DNA of 64,000 nt from Amycolatopsis sp. WAC 01376 (GTDB lineage Bacteria; Actinomycetota; Actinomycetes; Mycobacteriales; Pseudonocardiaceae), in NCBI RefSeq assembly GCF_003947415.1, contig NZ_QHKL01000005.1, positions 62,001 to 126,000 on the forward strand, written 5' to 3'. Positions 1-8,361 of this stretch are shown in pieces (position 1 is the first letter of the stretch; each line of letters starts with the position of its first letter). The position numbers were made by a program, and so were the translations under genes. The notes beneath the pieces are model-generated. The model was not told where the DNA came from. It ran no database searches and was given only the letters and a program-made list of their open reading frames with translations.

Positions 1-1
1 C

Positions 2-490
2 GGTCCTGATTCGGGTCCGCTCACCGAGGCTCCGGAGGTGCGGCGGCTGCTCGCGATCGCCGACCGGCTGGGCGTCACCGACCGCGTGCGCCTGCCGGGA
101 CTGGTGTCGCGCGAAAAGATGCCCGCGCTGCTGCGCTCCGCCGACGCGGTGGTCTGCACGCCCTGGTACGAACCGTTCGGCATCGTGCCGCTGGAGGCGA
201 TGGCCTGCGGAGTCCCGGTCGTGGCGACTGCGGTCGGCGGGCTGACCGACACCGTCGTCGACGGCGTCACGGGAATGCTCGTCCCGCCGCGCAATCCGAA
301 GGAACTGGCGGGAGCGCTGCGGCGGCTCCTCAGTGATATTTCGGCGTGCGAGTCGTTCGGGATCGCCGGGGCCGACAGGGTGCGGGCGCGGTACTCGTGG
401 GACCGGGTGGCGGCGGACACCTTGCGCGCCTATGGCCGCGTTCTGAGCGATGAGGACACCGAAGTGGCGGCGGCCGCCTCCCCTTCCTGA
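2..490 (+). CDS. GT1-family glycosyltransferase, 3' part only
   Basis: The reading frame is open from base 2 to a TGA at 488-490, so the gene begins outside the window and only about 162 C-terminal residues are seen. The segment EPFGIVPLEAMACGVPVVA followed by a GG-D/G-G-L-V-P pattern is the nucleotide-sugar binding region (EX7E type) of GT-B retaining glycosyltransferases (GT1/GT4). It presumably transfers a sugar from an NDP donor at the cytoplasmic face. It lies at the edge of a glycan locus and is convergent with the GT2 operon that follows, separated by a long hairpin. The acceptor and sugar cannot be deduced. Confidence 0.85.
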   Translation, partial: GPDSGPLTEAPEVRRLLAIADRLGVTDRVRLPGLVSREKMPALLRSADAVVCTPWYEPFGIVPLEAMACGVPVVATAVGGLTDTVVDGVTGMLVPPRNPKELAGALRRLLSDISACESFGIAGADRVRARYSWDRVAADTLRAYGRVLSDEDTEVAAAASPS

Positions 491-605
491 GACCTCCCGC
501 ATGTACGTCCGTGAAGGCCGAAGTTCACGTCGTGAGTTCCGCGTGCCGACTTGATGCCGGATTTAAGTCCACGTGACCGATTCTGCGCGTGATGCGCCTT
601 ACCGA

Positions 606-662
606 AGTACATGAAGGCCCCCTTCCTTGCGTCTAGCGCAAGGAAGGGGGCCTTCATGTACT
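606..662. terminator. Perfect 26-bp hairpin between convergent genes
   Basis: Bases 606-631 and 637-662 are exact reverse complements with core AAGGCCCCCTTCCTTGCG; drawn with 25-bp arms the loop is seven bases. It sits between the GT1 gene ending at 490 and the GT2 gene ending at 813, so it could end transcription from both sides. There is no long U tract. The remaining 491-812 sequence shows no credible gene. Confidence 0.6.
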
Positions 663-723
663 CCACGCCCAGCCGCCGAAGTCACAACTGTCACACTGTC
701 ACCAGCGATCACATCCGACGGTA

Positions 724-770
724 GCGAAAGCCTCCTTCACTACCCTCAGAGTAGGAAAGGAGGCCCTCAC
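724..770. repeat. Degenerate copy of the gene-junction hairpin
   Basis: This imperfect inverted repeat resembles the hairpin at 28560-28610 (GGCCTCCTT...AAGGAGGCC core) but has several mismatches in the arms. It follows the perfect hairpin at 606-662 in the same convergent gap. Confidence 0.5.
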
Positions 771-812
771 TACCAGGAGACCCGGGCCGCCGAACACCGC
801 CAAGACCGGGGC

Positions 813-1706
813 TCACCCGACGTAGCGCCGCGCGACCGAGTTCCGCTGCGACTCCTCCAGCAGCACCAGCCCGCGTTCGACGGCCGCCGGGACCACCGCG
901 CGTTCCCGCAGCACCCACGGGATCCCCCGCACCGCTTCGGCCACCGCCGCGAACGTCGCCCGGTCGAAGGGCGCCGAGCGCAGTACCGCGATCATCCGGC
1001 GCAGGACGCTGCCGAGCGGACGTCGCAACCACAACGTCCACAGGGTGTTCCGGATGCCGAGCTGGCGGCGTCGCCGCGGGTCCCGGACGGTCGAAGGGGC
1101 ATGGTGGATCACCATCTCCTCGTCCCAGCACATCCACCAGCCCTTGGCCGCGAGGTCGAGGGCGAACAGCTCCTCCTCTCCCCCGAGCCACATCCGCTCG
1201 GAGAAGCCGCCGACGTCGTGGAAAGCGCGGACCCGGACGGCCGACAGGCCCGCCATCACGCCCAGCAGCGCCGGGCCGGGGAGCCAGTCCGGGCCGGGGA
1301 CCGGGGAGTACCGCAGTTCCGGGGTGATCGGGTCCTCGGTCAACGACGGCTCCACCAGGCACCGTCCGGTCACCACACCCAGCCCGGGATACGTGTCGAG
1401 CCGGTCGGCGGCGCGGCGCAGGGAGCCCGGCTGCCAGCGGGTGTCGTCGTCGCAGAAAGCGACATAAGGCGTACTCACCTCGCGGACGGCCAGATTGCGC
1501 GCGACGGCGCCCAGGTTCCGCGGCGACCGGATCAGCCGGATCGCGGGGAACCGCTCCTCGACGGCGTCCGCGGTGCCGTCGGTGGAAGCGTTGTCCACCA
1601 CCACGATCGGGGCCGCGTCGGGCAGCGCCGTCATCGAGGCGAGCGTCTCCAGCAGCTGCGCGCGCCGGTTGTGCGTGATCACCACGACCGTGATCCGGTC
1701 TTCCAC
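813..1706 (-). CDS. GT2 family glycosyltransferase
   Basis: A 297-residue GT-A enzyme. The N-terminus VVVITHNRR followed by IVVVDNASTDGT and the CDDDT metal-binding motif near residue 92 are typical of GT2 inverting transferases; GGEEELFALDLA marks the acceptor/catalytic region. The GTG at 1706 was chosen because GGGAGG lies six bases upstream and the longer frame runs into the preceding gene. It starts one base after the stop of the upstream GT2 gene, so the pair is translationally coupled in the 3464-to-813 operon. A rhamnosyltransferase-like role in glycan side-chain assembly is inference. Confidence 0.85.
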   Translation of the reverse strand: MEDRITVVVITHNRRAQLLETLASMTALPDAAPIVVVDNASTDGTADAVEERFPAIRLIRSPRNLGAVARNLAVREVSTPYVAFCDDDTRWQPGSLRRAADRLDTYPGLGVVTGRCLVEPSLTEDPITPELRYSPVPGPDWLPGPALLGVMAGLSAVRVRAFHDVGGFSERMWLGGEEELFALDLAAKGWWMCWDEEMVIHHAPSTVRDPRRRRQLGIRNTLWTLWLRRPLGSVLRRMIAVLRSAPFDRATFAAVAEAVRGIPWVLRERAVVPAAVERGLVLLEESQRNSVARRYVG

Positions 1707-1707
1707 T

Positions 1708-2580
1708 TCAGCCTCCCTGTGCGTGTTCCAGAACCCGGATCCGGCGCTCCACCGAGGCGGGCAGCCGTTGTCTGTCGGCGAGCGCCCGCGGCAACCGCCG
1801 GAGCACGCCGGCGAGCGCGCCGAGCACGCGCGGCTCCCGCGGGACCCTTGCCACCGCACGGAATCCTTCGGCGAGACATCGGCGCAGCGGCCGCCTCATC
1901 ACCGTGATCAGCATCCGGTTGCGGAGTTCGGCACGTTCACGCCAGGACGAAGACGGCCGCACCGGCGACGGATGATGGTGCGCCCGCACCGCCTCCGCGT
2001 AACAAAGCCACCAGCCGCGCGCCGCCAGGTCGTAGGACAGCAGTTTCTCCTCGGCACCGAAATGCAGCAGGGGATGGAAACCCGCGGCCTGCAGATACGC
2101 CGTCCGCCGGACGACCGCGGAGCACGCGAGGAACCCGAGCACCGCCGGTCCGGGAAGCCCGTCGGGCCTGCCGAGCGGGCTGTCGGCCATCAACGAGACG
2201 ACCGGGTCCTCGCGTTCTTCCTCGCCCACCAGGGTTTTCGCGGCCACCAGGCCGATGTCGTCGTGGGTGTCGAGGATGCGTTCGGCCTCGGCGAGCGCGT
2301 CGTCGGCCCACCACGAATCGTCGTCGCTGAAGGCGACGTACGGCGTCCGTGCCACCGCGACACCGAGGTTCCTGGCCGCCATACCGATGTTGCGCGGCAA
2401 CCGGATCACGTGGACGCCGGGGAACGCGGCCGCCCGGTCCGCCGTGCCGTCGGAAGAGCCGTTGTCCACCACCACGATCGGCGGTGGCGGCCGCAGCGCG
2501 GTCAGCTCCCGCAAGGTGCGTTCCAGTTCGGGTGCCCGGTCGCGAGTCGCGATCACCACCGTCGTCTTGGCCGTGTTCAT
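1708..2580 (-). CDS. GT2 family glycosyltransferase
   Basis: A 290-residue paralogue of its downstream neighbour. It shows TTVVIATRDRAPEL, IVVVDNGSSDGTAD and the FSDDDSWW metal-binding motif, then an FGAEEKLLSYDLAARGWWL segment equivalent to the one in the neighbour. The ATG at 2580 overlaps the stop of the pyruvyltransferase gene (ATGA), and its own stop is one base from the next start. The two paralogues probably add successive sugars to the same chain. Donor and acceptor are unknown. Confidence 0.85.
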   Translation of the reverse strand: MNTAKTTVVIATRDRAPELERTLRELTALRPPPPIVVVDNGSSDGTADRAAAFPGVHVIRLPRNIGMAARNLGVAVARTPYVAFSDDDSWWADDALAEAERILDTHDDIGLVAAKTLVGEEEREDPVVSLMADSPLGRPDGLPGPAVLGFLACSAVVRRTAYLQAAGFHPLLHFGAEEKLLSYDLAARGWWLCYAEAVRAHHHPSPVRPSSSWRERAELRNRMLITVMRRPLRRCLAEGFRAVARVPREPRVLGALAGVLRRLPRALADRQRLPASVERRIRVLEHAQGG

Positions 2581-3464
2581 CGCACCGGCCGGGATTTGAG
2601 CGCCTTCACCATGTCGCGCAAGAGCCCGTCGTCCACCGGCAGCGCGCGGAGCGCGGCCACCGCCCGGCCCTGCACCGAAGAACACCAGCGCCACCAGGAG
2701 TCGAGAACCGCCCGATCACCCGCCTCTTCGGCACGGACGAGGGCGGGCCAGCCGAGCGCGTCGGCCTGGGCGGTGACCTTGCCACCGCCCTCGACCGGGT
2801 CGATCGCCAGTGCGGGCACCCCCGCCTGAAGGCTCAGCACCAGCCCGTGCAGCCGCGTCGTGACCACGACGTCCAGATGCGACAGGATCGACATGAACTG
2901 ATCCGGTGTCTCACAACGCTCCCAGTCCGAATACGCCAGCCGGGTGTCGAGGGGCACCCTGGCGCAGTCGACCCCGGCGATCCACTTCTGCACCGAGCCG
3001 TGCACCGCCGAATGGTGACCCGAGTCGCCGTACTCCGGTTGCGGTGGCGCCAGGATCACCCCGGTCACCAGCACCTCGCCGGTCCGCACGCCGAGGGAGA
3101 GATCCGGCGTGCCGACCCCGTCGTGATCCCGCGCGAACACCTGGTCGAAGCCCGTGACCGTGTCGTCCTCCGGATCGATCACCGAGACCCCGACCGCGAT
3201 CCGGTGGCAATGCGCGAACCTGCGATGCACCTCCTGTACCTGCCATCCGTGCACGGGCCCGCAGACGAACACCACGTGGCTGTACCGCGCCGGATCCACC
3301 TCTTCGTAATTCACGTCGTCCGGCCGGTAGACCGGACTCCAGGCCAAATCATGCGGCAACCCCATGGTGGACAGCGCCTCGTCGACCCTTCGCATACTGA
3401 GGACGTCCCCTGCGGTCGCCTCGCCGTGGCGGAAGCTCGCCCAGCCGATCACCAATGCACGCAT
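2577..3464 (-). CDS. Polysaccharide pyruvyl transferase family protein
   Basis: A 295-residue protein with the family signature VVTTRLHGLVLSLQAGVPALAID (about residues 198-220), where the Arg-Leu-His-Gly segment is the hallmark of polysaccharide pyruvyl transferases (WcaK/CsaB type). These enzymes add a ketal pyruvate from PEP to a glycan sugar, giving it negative charge. It is the first gene of a three-gene operon with two GT2 enzymes. A SigF-type promoter ends nine bases before the ATG and no Shine-Dalgarno is visible, suggesting a near-leaderless message. Confidence 0.85.
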   Translation of the reverse strand: MRALVIGWASFRHGEATAGDVLSMRRVDEALSTMGLPHDLAWSPVYRPDDVNYEEVDPARYSHVVFVCGPVHGWQVQEVHRRFAHCHRIAVGVSVIDPEDDTVTGFDQVFARDHDGVGTPDLSLGVRTGEVLVTGVILAPPQPEYGDSGHHSAVHGSVQKWIAGVDCARVPLDTRLAYSDWERCETPDQFMSILSHLDVVVTTRLHGLVLSLQAGVPALAIDPVEGGGKVTAQADALGWPALVRAEEAGDRAVLDSWWRWCSSVQGRAVAALRALPVDDGLLRDMVKALKSRPVR

Positions 3465-3473
3465 ACCGGAGGC

Positions 3474-3498
3474 TTACCCGGCATCCGCAGGTTCACAC
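3474..3498 (-). promoter_or_regulatory. SigF-type promoter of the pyruvyltransferase operon
   Basis: Read on the minus strand the site is GTGT, 15 bases, GGGTAA. The -10 element ends nine bases from the ATG at 3464. It is back to back with the promoter of the divergent gene at 3535. Confidence 0.6.
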
Positions 3499-3499
3499 G

Positions 3500-3525
3500 G
3501 TTTTTCCGGCGCCCGCAGCGGGTAG
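3500..3525 (+). promoter_or_regulatory. SigF-type promoter of the decarboxylase-like gene
   Basis: GTTT, 16 bases, GGGTAG: an exact match to the actinobacterial SigF/SigB-type consensus. The -10 ends nine bases before the ATG at 3535. Confidence 0.7.
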
Positions 3526-3534
3526 CCCGTCACC

Positions 3535-4482
3535 ATGGACAGAGCGCTGGTGACCGGGGGTGCGGGTTTCGTCGGCTCGCATCTGTGCGAACGACTGCTG
3601 GAGGCGGGCACGGAGGTCGTCGCGGCCGACAACTTCGCGACCGCCGTCACGGCCAACGTGGCGCATCTTCTCGACCGGCAGGGCTTCCGGCTCCTTTCCC
3701 GTGACGTCACCGCGCCGATGACCGCGCCGGGCCCCTTCGACGTCGTCTTCCACCTGGCGTCCGCCGCCTCGCCGCGCGACTACTTCCGCCTCCCGCTCGA
3801 GACGCTGCGCGCGGGCTCGTACGGCACCGAACGGGCGCTGGACATCGCCGAACGCGACGGTGCCCGGTTCGTCCTCGCCTCGACGAGCGAGGTCTACGGC
3901 GATCCTCAGGAGCACCCGCAGCGCGAGGAATACTGGGGCCATGTGAACCCGATCGGCCCGCGCAGCGTCTACGACGAGGCCAAGCGGTACGCCGAAGCGC
4001 TGACTTCGGCGATGCGGCGGGAGCGCGGCGTGAACACCGGCATAGCGCGGATCTTCAACACCTACGGCCCGCGCATGCGTCCCGACGACGGCCGCATGAT
4101 CCCGACGTTCATCGGGCAGGCGCTGGCGGGCGAGCCGCTCACCGTGACCGGCGACGGCAGCCAGACCCGCTCGCTCTGCTACGTCGACGACACCGTCGGC
4201 GGACTGATCGCGCTGGCCGGTTCCGACGTGCCCGGCCCGGTGAATCTCGGCAACCCGCACGAACTCACCGTGCTGCGGATCGCGGAGGAGATCGTCGCCG
4301 CCACCGGCAACTCGTCCCGGATCGAGCATGTCGAGGCCGCCGTCGACGACCCGGCCCGCCGCTGCCCGGACATCTCCCGCGCCCGTCGCGAACTCGGCTG
4401 GGCTCCGGAGGTCCCGATGACAGAAGGACTTCCGCGCACGATCGCCTGGTTCACGCGGCAGCGGTCCGCCGCCGGCTTCTGA
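3535..4482 (+). CDS. UDP-glucuronate decarboxylase-like NAD-dependent epimerase/dehydratase
   Basis: A 315-residue extended SDR. It has the NAD-binding GGAGFVGS motif at residues 8-15, STSEVYGDP, and the catalytic YDEAK. The stretch YWGHVNPIGPRSVYDEAKR is very close to UDP-xylose synthases, which convert UDP-glucuronate to UDP-xylose with CO2 release. A UDP-glucose/GDP-mannose dehydrogenase family gene at 9978 could supply the UDP-glucuronate. The ATG at 3535 follows a SigF-type -10 by nine bases with no Shine-Dalgarno. The exact product sugar is inferred from motif similarity only. Confidence 0.82.
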   Translation: MDRALVTGGAGFVGSHLCERLLEAGTEVVAADNFATAVTANVAHLLDRQGFRLLSRDVTAPMTAPGPFDVVFHLASAASPRDYFRLPLETLRAGSYGTERALDIAERDGARFVLASTSEVYGDPQEHPQREEYWGHVNPIGPRSVYDEAKRYAEALTSAMRRERGVNTGIARIFNTYGPRMRPDDGRMIPTFIGQALAGEPLTVTGDGSQTRSLCYVDDTVGGLIALAGSDVPGPVNLGNPHELTVLRIAEEIVAATGNSSRIEHVEAAVDDPARRCPDISRARRELGWAPEVPMTEGLPRTIAWFTRQRSAAGF

Positions 4483-4484
4483 AC

Positions 4485-4613
4485 GGGTAAGGCAAAGGTG
4501 CCCGGTCGCGGGGATTCGCTCGCGGCCGCGGGGAGGCCGTGTCGCGAAAGCCACTTTCGGGACCTCAGGCGTCGCGAAAGTGGCTTTCGCAACCGCCCAC
4601 CTTTGCCTTACCC
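4485..4613. repeat. Two nested inverted repeats
   Basis: The outer arms 4485-4500 and 4598-4613 (GGGTAAGGCAAAGGTG and complement) enclose a second perfect repeat, 4544-4559 with 4575-4590 (GCGAAAGCCACTTTCG and complement). Each inner arm is itself nearly palindromic. The element lies between two plus-strand genes and could be a terminator or a mobile-type palindrome. The rest of the 4483-4802 gap carries the promoter of the next operon. Confidence 0.6.
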
Positions 4614-4721
4614 CTCAATAACCCGCGACTCACGTGCGGCTGGGCGTAAGACGCGAATGCCGCCGGATCCCCCGAGAGACGCTTCGCTGAGTAGCGACGT
4701 CCTGGGGTTTTCCGCCGCGTC

Positions 4722-4746
4722 GTTTATCCACGACTGCACCGGGTAG
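4722..4746 (+). promoter_or_regulatory. SigF-type promoter of the heptose operon
   Basis: GTTT, 15 bases, GGGTAG, about 56 bases before the GTG at 4803. It would drive the carbamoyltransferase-gmhA-hldE-SDR-GT9-dehydrogenase-flavodoxin operon. Confidence 0.65.
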
Positions 4747-4802
4747 CGCTACGGGAGTAAGCGCGGGTCACGTCCCGCATCCCCGACCGGAGAGGTGGCC
4801 CG

Positions 4803-6425
4803 GTGCGCATTCTCGGTGTCAACGCCGTCTTCCACGACCCGGCCGCGGCCTTGGTCATCGACGGCGAAATCGTGGCGGCGGCTGAGGAAGAACGGTTCAG
4901 CCGTCGCAAACACGGCAAACGGCCGGTGCCGTTCTCCGCTTGGGAGCAACCGGCGGAGGCCGCCGCTTGGTGCCTGGCCGAGGCCGGGATCGCCGCTCAG
5001 GATCTCGACGCGGTCGGCTATTCGTACGATCCGGCGCTCGTCGAGCCGGGGCTGGCGGGGCACGACGGGAAGAACGAGTGCCTCCGCACCGACTTCGCCC
5101 GTCGCGCACCCGCGTTCCTGAAAGCGGCCTTGCCGGGGCTCGATCCCGCGACTGTCCGGTTCGTCCGGCATCACGTCGCGCACGCCGCCTCGGCCGCGCT
5201 CGCCGCGCCGTTCGGGGACTGCGCGGTGCTGGTCGCCGACGGCCGCGGCGAGAGCACGTCGTATCTCGCGGGCGAGTACCGCGACGGCAAGTTCGAGGAG
5301 CTCGCCGAGCAACGGCTCCCCCATTCGCTCGGGCTGATGTACGAGGACCTGACCGAGCATCTCGGTTTCGCCCGGTCCAGCGACGAGTACAAGGTGATGG
5401 CGCTGGCGTCGTACGGGAAGCCCCGCTTCCTCCATCAGATCGCCGAAAGCGTGCACACCAACGGGATGGGGTTCCGCACCGACGAGATCGACTGGGCGTC
5501 GTTCGCGCCCGCCGTCGAGCCGGGGCAGGAACCGGGACAGGTGCACGCCGACCTGACCGCGAGCGTGCAGCGATGCCTGGAGGACGTGCTGCTCGAACTG
5601 GCGGCCGGGCTCCACGAACACACCGGGCACGCCGATCTGGCGATGGCGGGCGGGATCGCGCTCAACTGCGTCGCCAACACCCGGCTCCACGCCGAGGGAC
5701 CGTTCGACCGGATCTGGGTCCAGCCCGCCGCCGGTGACGCCGGCACCGCGCTCGGCGCGGCCCTGCAACTCGCCGCCGACTTCGGCGAGCGCGGCGCCCC
5801 GATGACCGGCGCCGGCCTCGGCCGCGGCTGGACGGACGATCAGATCGAGAACGCGCTCCGGACCGCGAACGTCCGTTACGAGCGGCCGGACGACGTCGAC
5901 AAGGTCGTCGCCGAAGCGCTGGCGGAAGACCGGATCGTGGCCTGGTTCCAGGGCCGGTCGGAGTTCGGCCCGCGCGCGCTCGGCCACCGGTCGCTGCTGG
6001 CGCATCCCGGGCACGAGGCCAACCTGGAGCGGCTGAACGACGTCAAGGGGCGCGAACAGTTCCGCCCGGTCGCCCCGATGGTGCTCGCCGAACGCGCGGG
6101 CGAGATCTTCTCCCGGGGCCCGCTTCCCAGTCCGTACATGCTTTTCGTGCACGACGTCGCGCGGGAATGGCGGGACCGTATCCCGGCCGTCACCCACGTC
6201 GACGGCACGGCCCGCGTGCAGACGGTCGACGCGGGCGAGGAACCGCTCGTCGCCAGGATGCTCGGCGCGTTCGAACGGCGTACCGGGCTCCCCACCGTGG
6301 TCAACACCAGCCTCAACACCGCGGGGAGGCCGATGGTCGACTCCCCGAGGGACGCGCTGGAGTGCTTCGGTTCGGCCCCCATCGACCTGCTCGCCATCGG
6401 GCCTTTCGTGGTCCGCCGCCCTTGA
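4803..6425 (+). CDS. NodU/CmcH-family carbamoyltransferase
   Basis: A 540-residue protein matching the two-domain carbamoyltransferase family, which transfers a carbamoyl group from carbamoyl phosphate to a sugar or polyketide hydroxyl through a carbamoyl-adenylate. The N-terminal Kae1-like domain shows the metal-binding HHVAHA near residue 122 and AMAGGIALNCVAN near 280; the C-terminal domain shows VAWFQGRSEFGPRALGHRS near 380. GTG at 4803 follows GGAGAGG. It is the first gene of the long plus-strand operon, and carbamoylation of a surface heptose glycan is the likely role (inference). A remnant of another carbamoyltransferase lies at 25.4 kb. Confidence 0.88.
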   Translation: MRILGVNAVFHDPAAALVIDGEIVAAAEEERFSRRKHGKRPVPFSAWEQPAEAAAWCLAEAGIAAQDLDAVGYSYDPALVEPGLAGHDGKNECLRTDFARRAPAFLKAALPGLDPATVRFVRHHVAHAASAALAAPFGDCAVLVADGRGESTSYLAGEYRDGKFEELAEQRLPHSLGLMYEDLTEHLGFARSSDEYKVMALASYGKPRFLHQIAESVHTNGMGFRTDEIDWASFAPAVEPGQEPGQVHADLTASVQRCLEDVLLELAAGLHEHTGHADLAMAGGIALNCVANTRLHAEGPFDRIWVQPAAGDAGTALGAALQLAADFGERGAPMTGAGLGRGWTDDQIENALRTANVRYERPDDVDKVVAEALAEDRIVAWFQGRSEFGPRALGHRSLLAHPGHEANLERLNDVKGREQFRPVAPMVLAERAGEIFSRGPLPSPYMLFVHDVAREWRDRIPAVTHVDGTARVQTVDAGEEPLVARMLGAFERRTGLPTVVNTSLNTAGRPMVDSPRDALECFGSAPIDLLAIGPFVVRRP

Positions 6426-6442
6426 CCCCTTGGAGGTGTGTC

Positions 6443-7006
6443 GTGATCGAAGAACACTTCGCAGCGTTGAGCGAGGCAGCCGGGAAGTCCGCTTCCTGGG
6501 CGCCGAAGATCCGTGACTGGGGTGACCATCTGGCCACCGTGCTGTCCTCCGGCGGGCGGCTGTTCGCTTGCGGCAACGGCGGGAGCGCCGCCGAAGCGCA
6601 GCATCTCACCGGGGAACTGGTCGGCCGGTTCCGCAACGACCGGCAGCCGTTCTCGGCGATCGCCCTGCACGCGGACACCTCCGCCGTGACGGCCATCGTC
6701 AACGACTACGGCGAGCACGAGGTGTTCGCCAGGCAGGTGCGCGCGCACGGCCGTCCCGGCGACATCCTGGTCTGCCTTTCGACCAGCGGGGGCAGCCAGA
6801 ACGTCGTCGCGGCCGCGAAGGCCGCCCACGAACTGGGCGTCACCACCTGGGCGATCACCGGCCCCTCCCCCAATCCGCTCGCCGCGCTGTGCGCCGACGC
6901 GATCCCGGTGGAGGCGCCGTCGATGGCCACCGTGCAGGAGGTCCACCTCGCGCTGGTGCACGCCCTGTGCACCGCGTTCGACGACGCGCTCGGGGTGCCG
7001 ACGTGA
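6443..7006 (+). CDS. gmhA: Sedoheptulose 7-phosphate isomerase
   Basis: A 187-residue SIS-domain protein. CGNGGSAAEAQHLTGELVGRF (residues 35-55) and CLSTSGGSQNVV are characteristic of GmhA, which converts sedoheptulose 7-phosphate to D-glycero-D-manno-heptose 7-phosphate, the first step of ADP-heptose synthesis. GTG at 6443 has GGAGG six bases upstream. Its stop overlaps the hldE start (GTGA). Length is normal for the family. Confidence 0.93.
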   Translation: MIEEHFAALSEAAGKSASWAPKIRDWGDHLATVLSSGGRLFACGNGGSAAEAQHLTGELVGRFRNDRQPFSAIALHADTSAVTAIVNDYGEHEVFARQVRAHGRPGDILVCLSTSGGSQNVVAAAKAAHELGVTTWAITGPSPNPLAALCADAIPVEAPSMATVQEVHLALVHALCTAFDDALGVPT

Positions 7007-8361
7007 GGCCGCTGGTCGTACTGGGCGACGCCCTGCTGGACGTCGACGTCGACGGCACCTCGGACCGGCTCTGCCCGGACGCGCCGGTGCCCGTGGTCGA
7101 CCTCGCCCGCGAATGGCGGCGGCCGGGTGGCGCCGGGCTGGCCGCGTTGCTCGCGGCCCGGTCCACCGCCGAGGTGGTCCTCGTCGCCCCGCTGGGCGGC
7201 GATCAGGCGGGCCGGACCCTATCCGGGCTGCTGGAACGCGAACTCCGTGTGGTGCCGATGCCCTTGTGCGGCACCACGGTCACCAAGACGCGGGTGCGCG
7301 CGGCCGGGCAATCGCTCGTCCGGCTCGACAGCGGCGACGGCCACGCCGAGTTCTCTCCGCTGACCGCCGAAGTCCGGGAGGCGCTGCGCTCGGCGGGCGC
7401 GATCCTCGTCGCCGACTACGGTCGCGGCGTGACCGGTCATCCGGAGATCCGCGCGCTGCTGGCCGAACTGGCGGCCACGATCCCGATCGTCTGGGATCCG
7501 CATCCTCGCGGCACGGAGCCCGTGACGGGGATCCGGGTGGCCACCCCGAATCTCGCCGAAGCCGAACAGTTCACCGAGACCCGCGCCGACGCCGAAGACC
7601 TGGCGAAGCAGCTGCACGCGCTCTGGAAGGCCGACGCGGTCAGCGTCACCACCGGTTCGCGCGGCGCCGTCCTGACCGAGGGCGGGGCGTGCACGACGTT
7701 CCGGCCTCCGTCGGGCATCGTCGCCAAGGACACCTGCGGCGCGGGTGATCGCTTCGCGTCCGCGGTCGCCGCCGCACTGCTCGACGGCGCGTCCACCGCC
7801 GACGCGGTGGCCACCGGGGTCGAGACGGCGGCCAGGTTCGTGGCGACCGGCGGTGCCGCCACCTTGTCCACTGTGGACAACACACCCGTGCCGGAGAGCG
7901 GCCACCACGGTGCTTCCGCGTTCGACGTGGCGGCGCGGGTCCGCGCGCGGGGCGGCAGGCTGGTCGCCACCGGCGGCTGTTTCGACCTGCTGCACCCCGG
8001 CCACGCCAGCCTGCTCCGGCAGGCACGGGCCCTGGGTGACGCCCTCGTCGTCTGTCTCAATTCCGACGCGTCGGTGCGCGGCCTGAAAGGACCGGGACGG
8101 CCGATCGTGACCGCCCGCGACCGCGCCAGACTGCTCACCGAACTCAGCTCCGTCGACGCCGTCGTGGTGTTCGACGAACCCGATCCCGCCGCCGTGCTGG
8201 ATCGCCTGCGCCCCGACGTCTGGGTCAAGGGCGGCGACTACGCGGACACGGAACTCCCCGAAAGCGCCGTGGTCCGCCGGCACGGCGGCGAGATCGTCCT
8301 GATCCCGACCATCCGCGGCTATTCCACCTCCCGGCTGGTGGCCGCGGCGGAAGGAGCATGA
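7003..8361 (+). CDS. hldE: Bifunctional heptose 7-phosphate kinase / heptose 1-phosphate adenylyltransferase
   Basis: A 452-residue two-domain enzyme. The N-terminal ribokinase-like domain ends with the CGAGDRFASA anion-hole motif around residues 244-252 (catalytic Asp in GAGD). The C-terminal nucleotidyltransferase domain begins near residue 320 with GGCFDLLHPGH and contains WVKGGDY. It phosphorylates heptose 7-phosphate to the 1,7-bisphosphate and later joins heptose 1-phosphate to AMP. The intervening GmhB phosphatase step is encoded at 21.8 kb. GTG 7003 overlaps gmhA by four bases. Confidence 0.92.
   Translation: MRPLVVLGDALLDVDVDGTSDRLCPDAPVPVVDLAREWRRPGGAGLAALLAARSTAEVVLVAPLGGDQAGRTLSGLLERELRVVPMPLCGTTVTKTRVRAAGQSLVRLDSGDGHAEFSPLTAEVREALRSAGAILVADYGRGVTGHPEIRALLAELAATIPIVWDPHPRGTEPVTGIRVATPNLAEAEQFTETRADAEDLAKQLHALWKADAVSVTTGSRGAVLTEGGACTTFRPPSGIVAKDTCGAGDRFASAVAAALLDGASTADAVATGVETAARFVATGGAATLSTVDNTPVPESGHHGASAFDVAARVRARGGRLVATGGCFDLLHPGHASLLRQARALGDALVVCLNSDASVRGLKGPGRPIVTARDRARLLTELSSVDAVVVFDEPDPAAVLDRLRPDVWVKGGDYADTELPESAVVRRHGGEIVLIPTIRGYSTSRLVAAAEGA

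Noticed and set aside
627..2829. Several plus-strand frames over the GT2 operon
   Set aside because: They are antisense shadows; the minus strand encodes recognisable glycosyltransferases with proper overlaps and Shine-Dalgarno sites.
4749..6197. Long open frame opposite the carbamoyltransferase gene
   Set aside because: It has low-complexity Arg/Gly/Pro-rich composition typical of antisense frames in high-GC DNA, and the plus-strand gene has clear family motifs.
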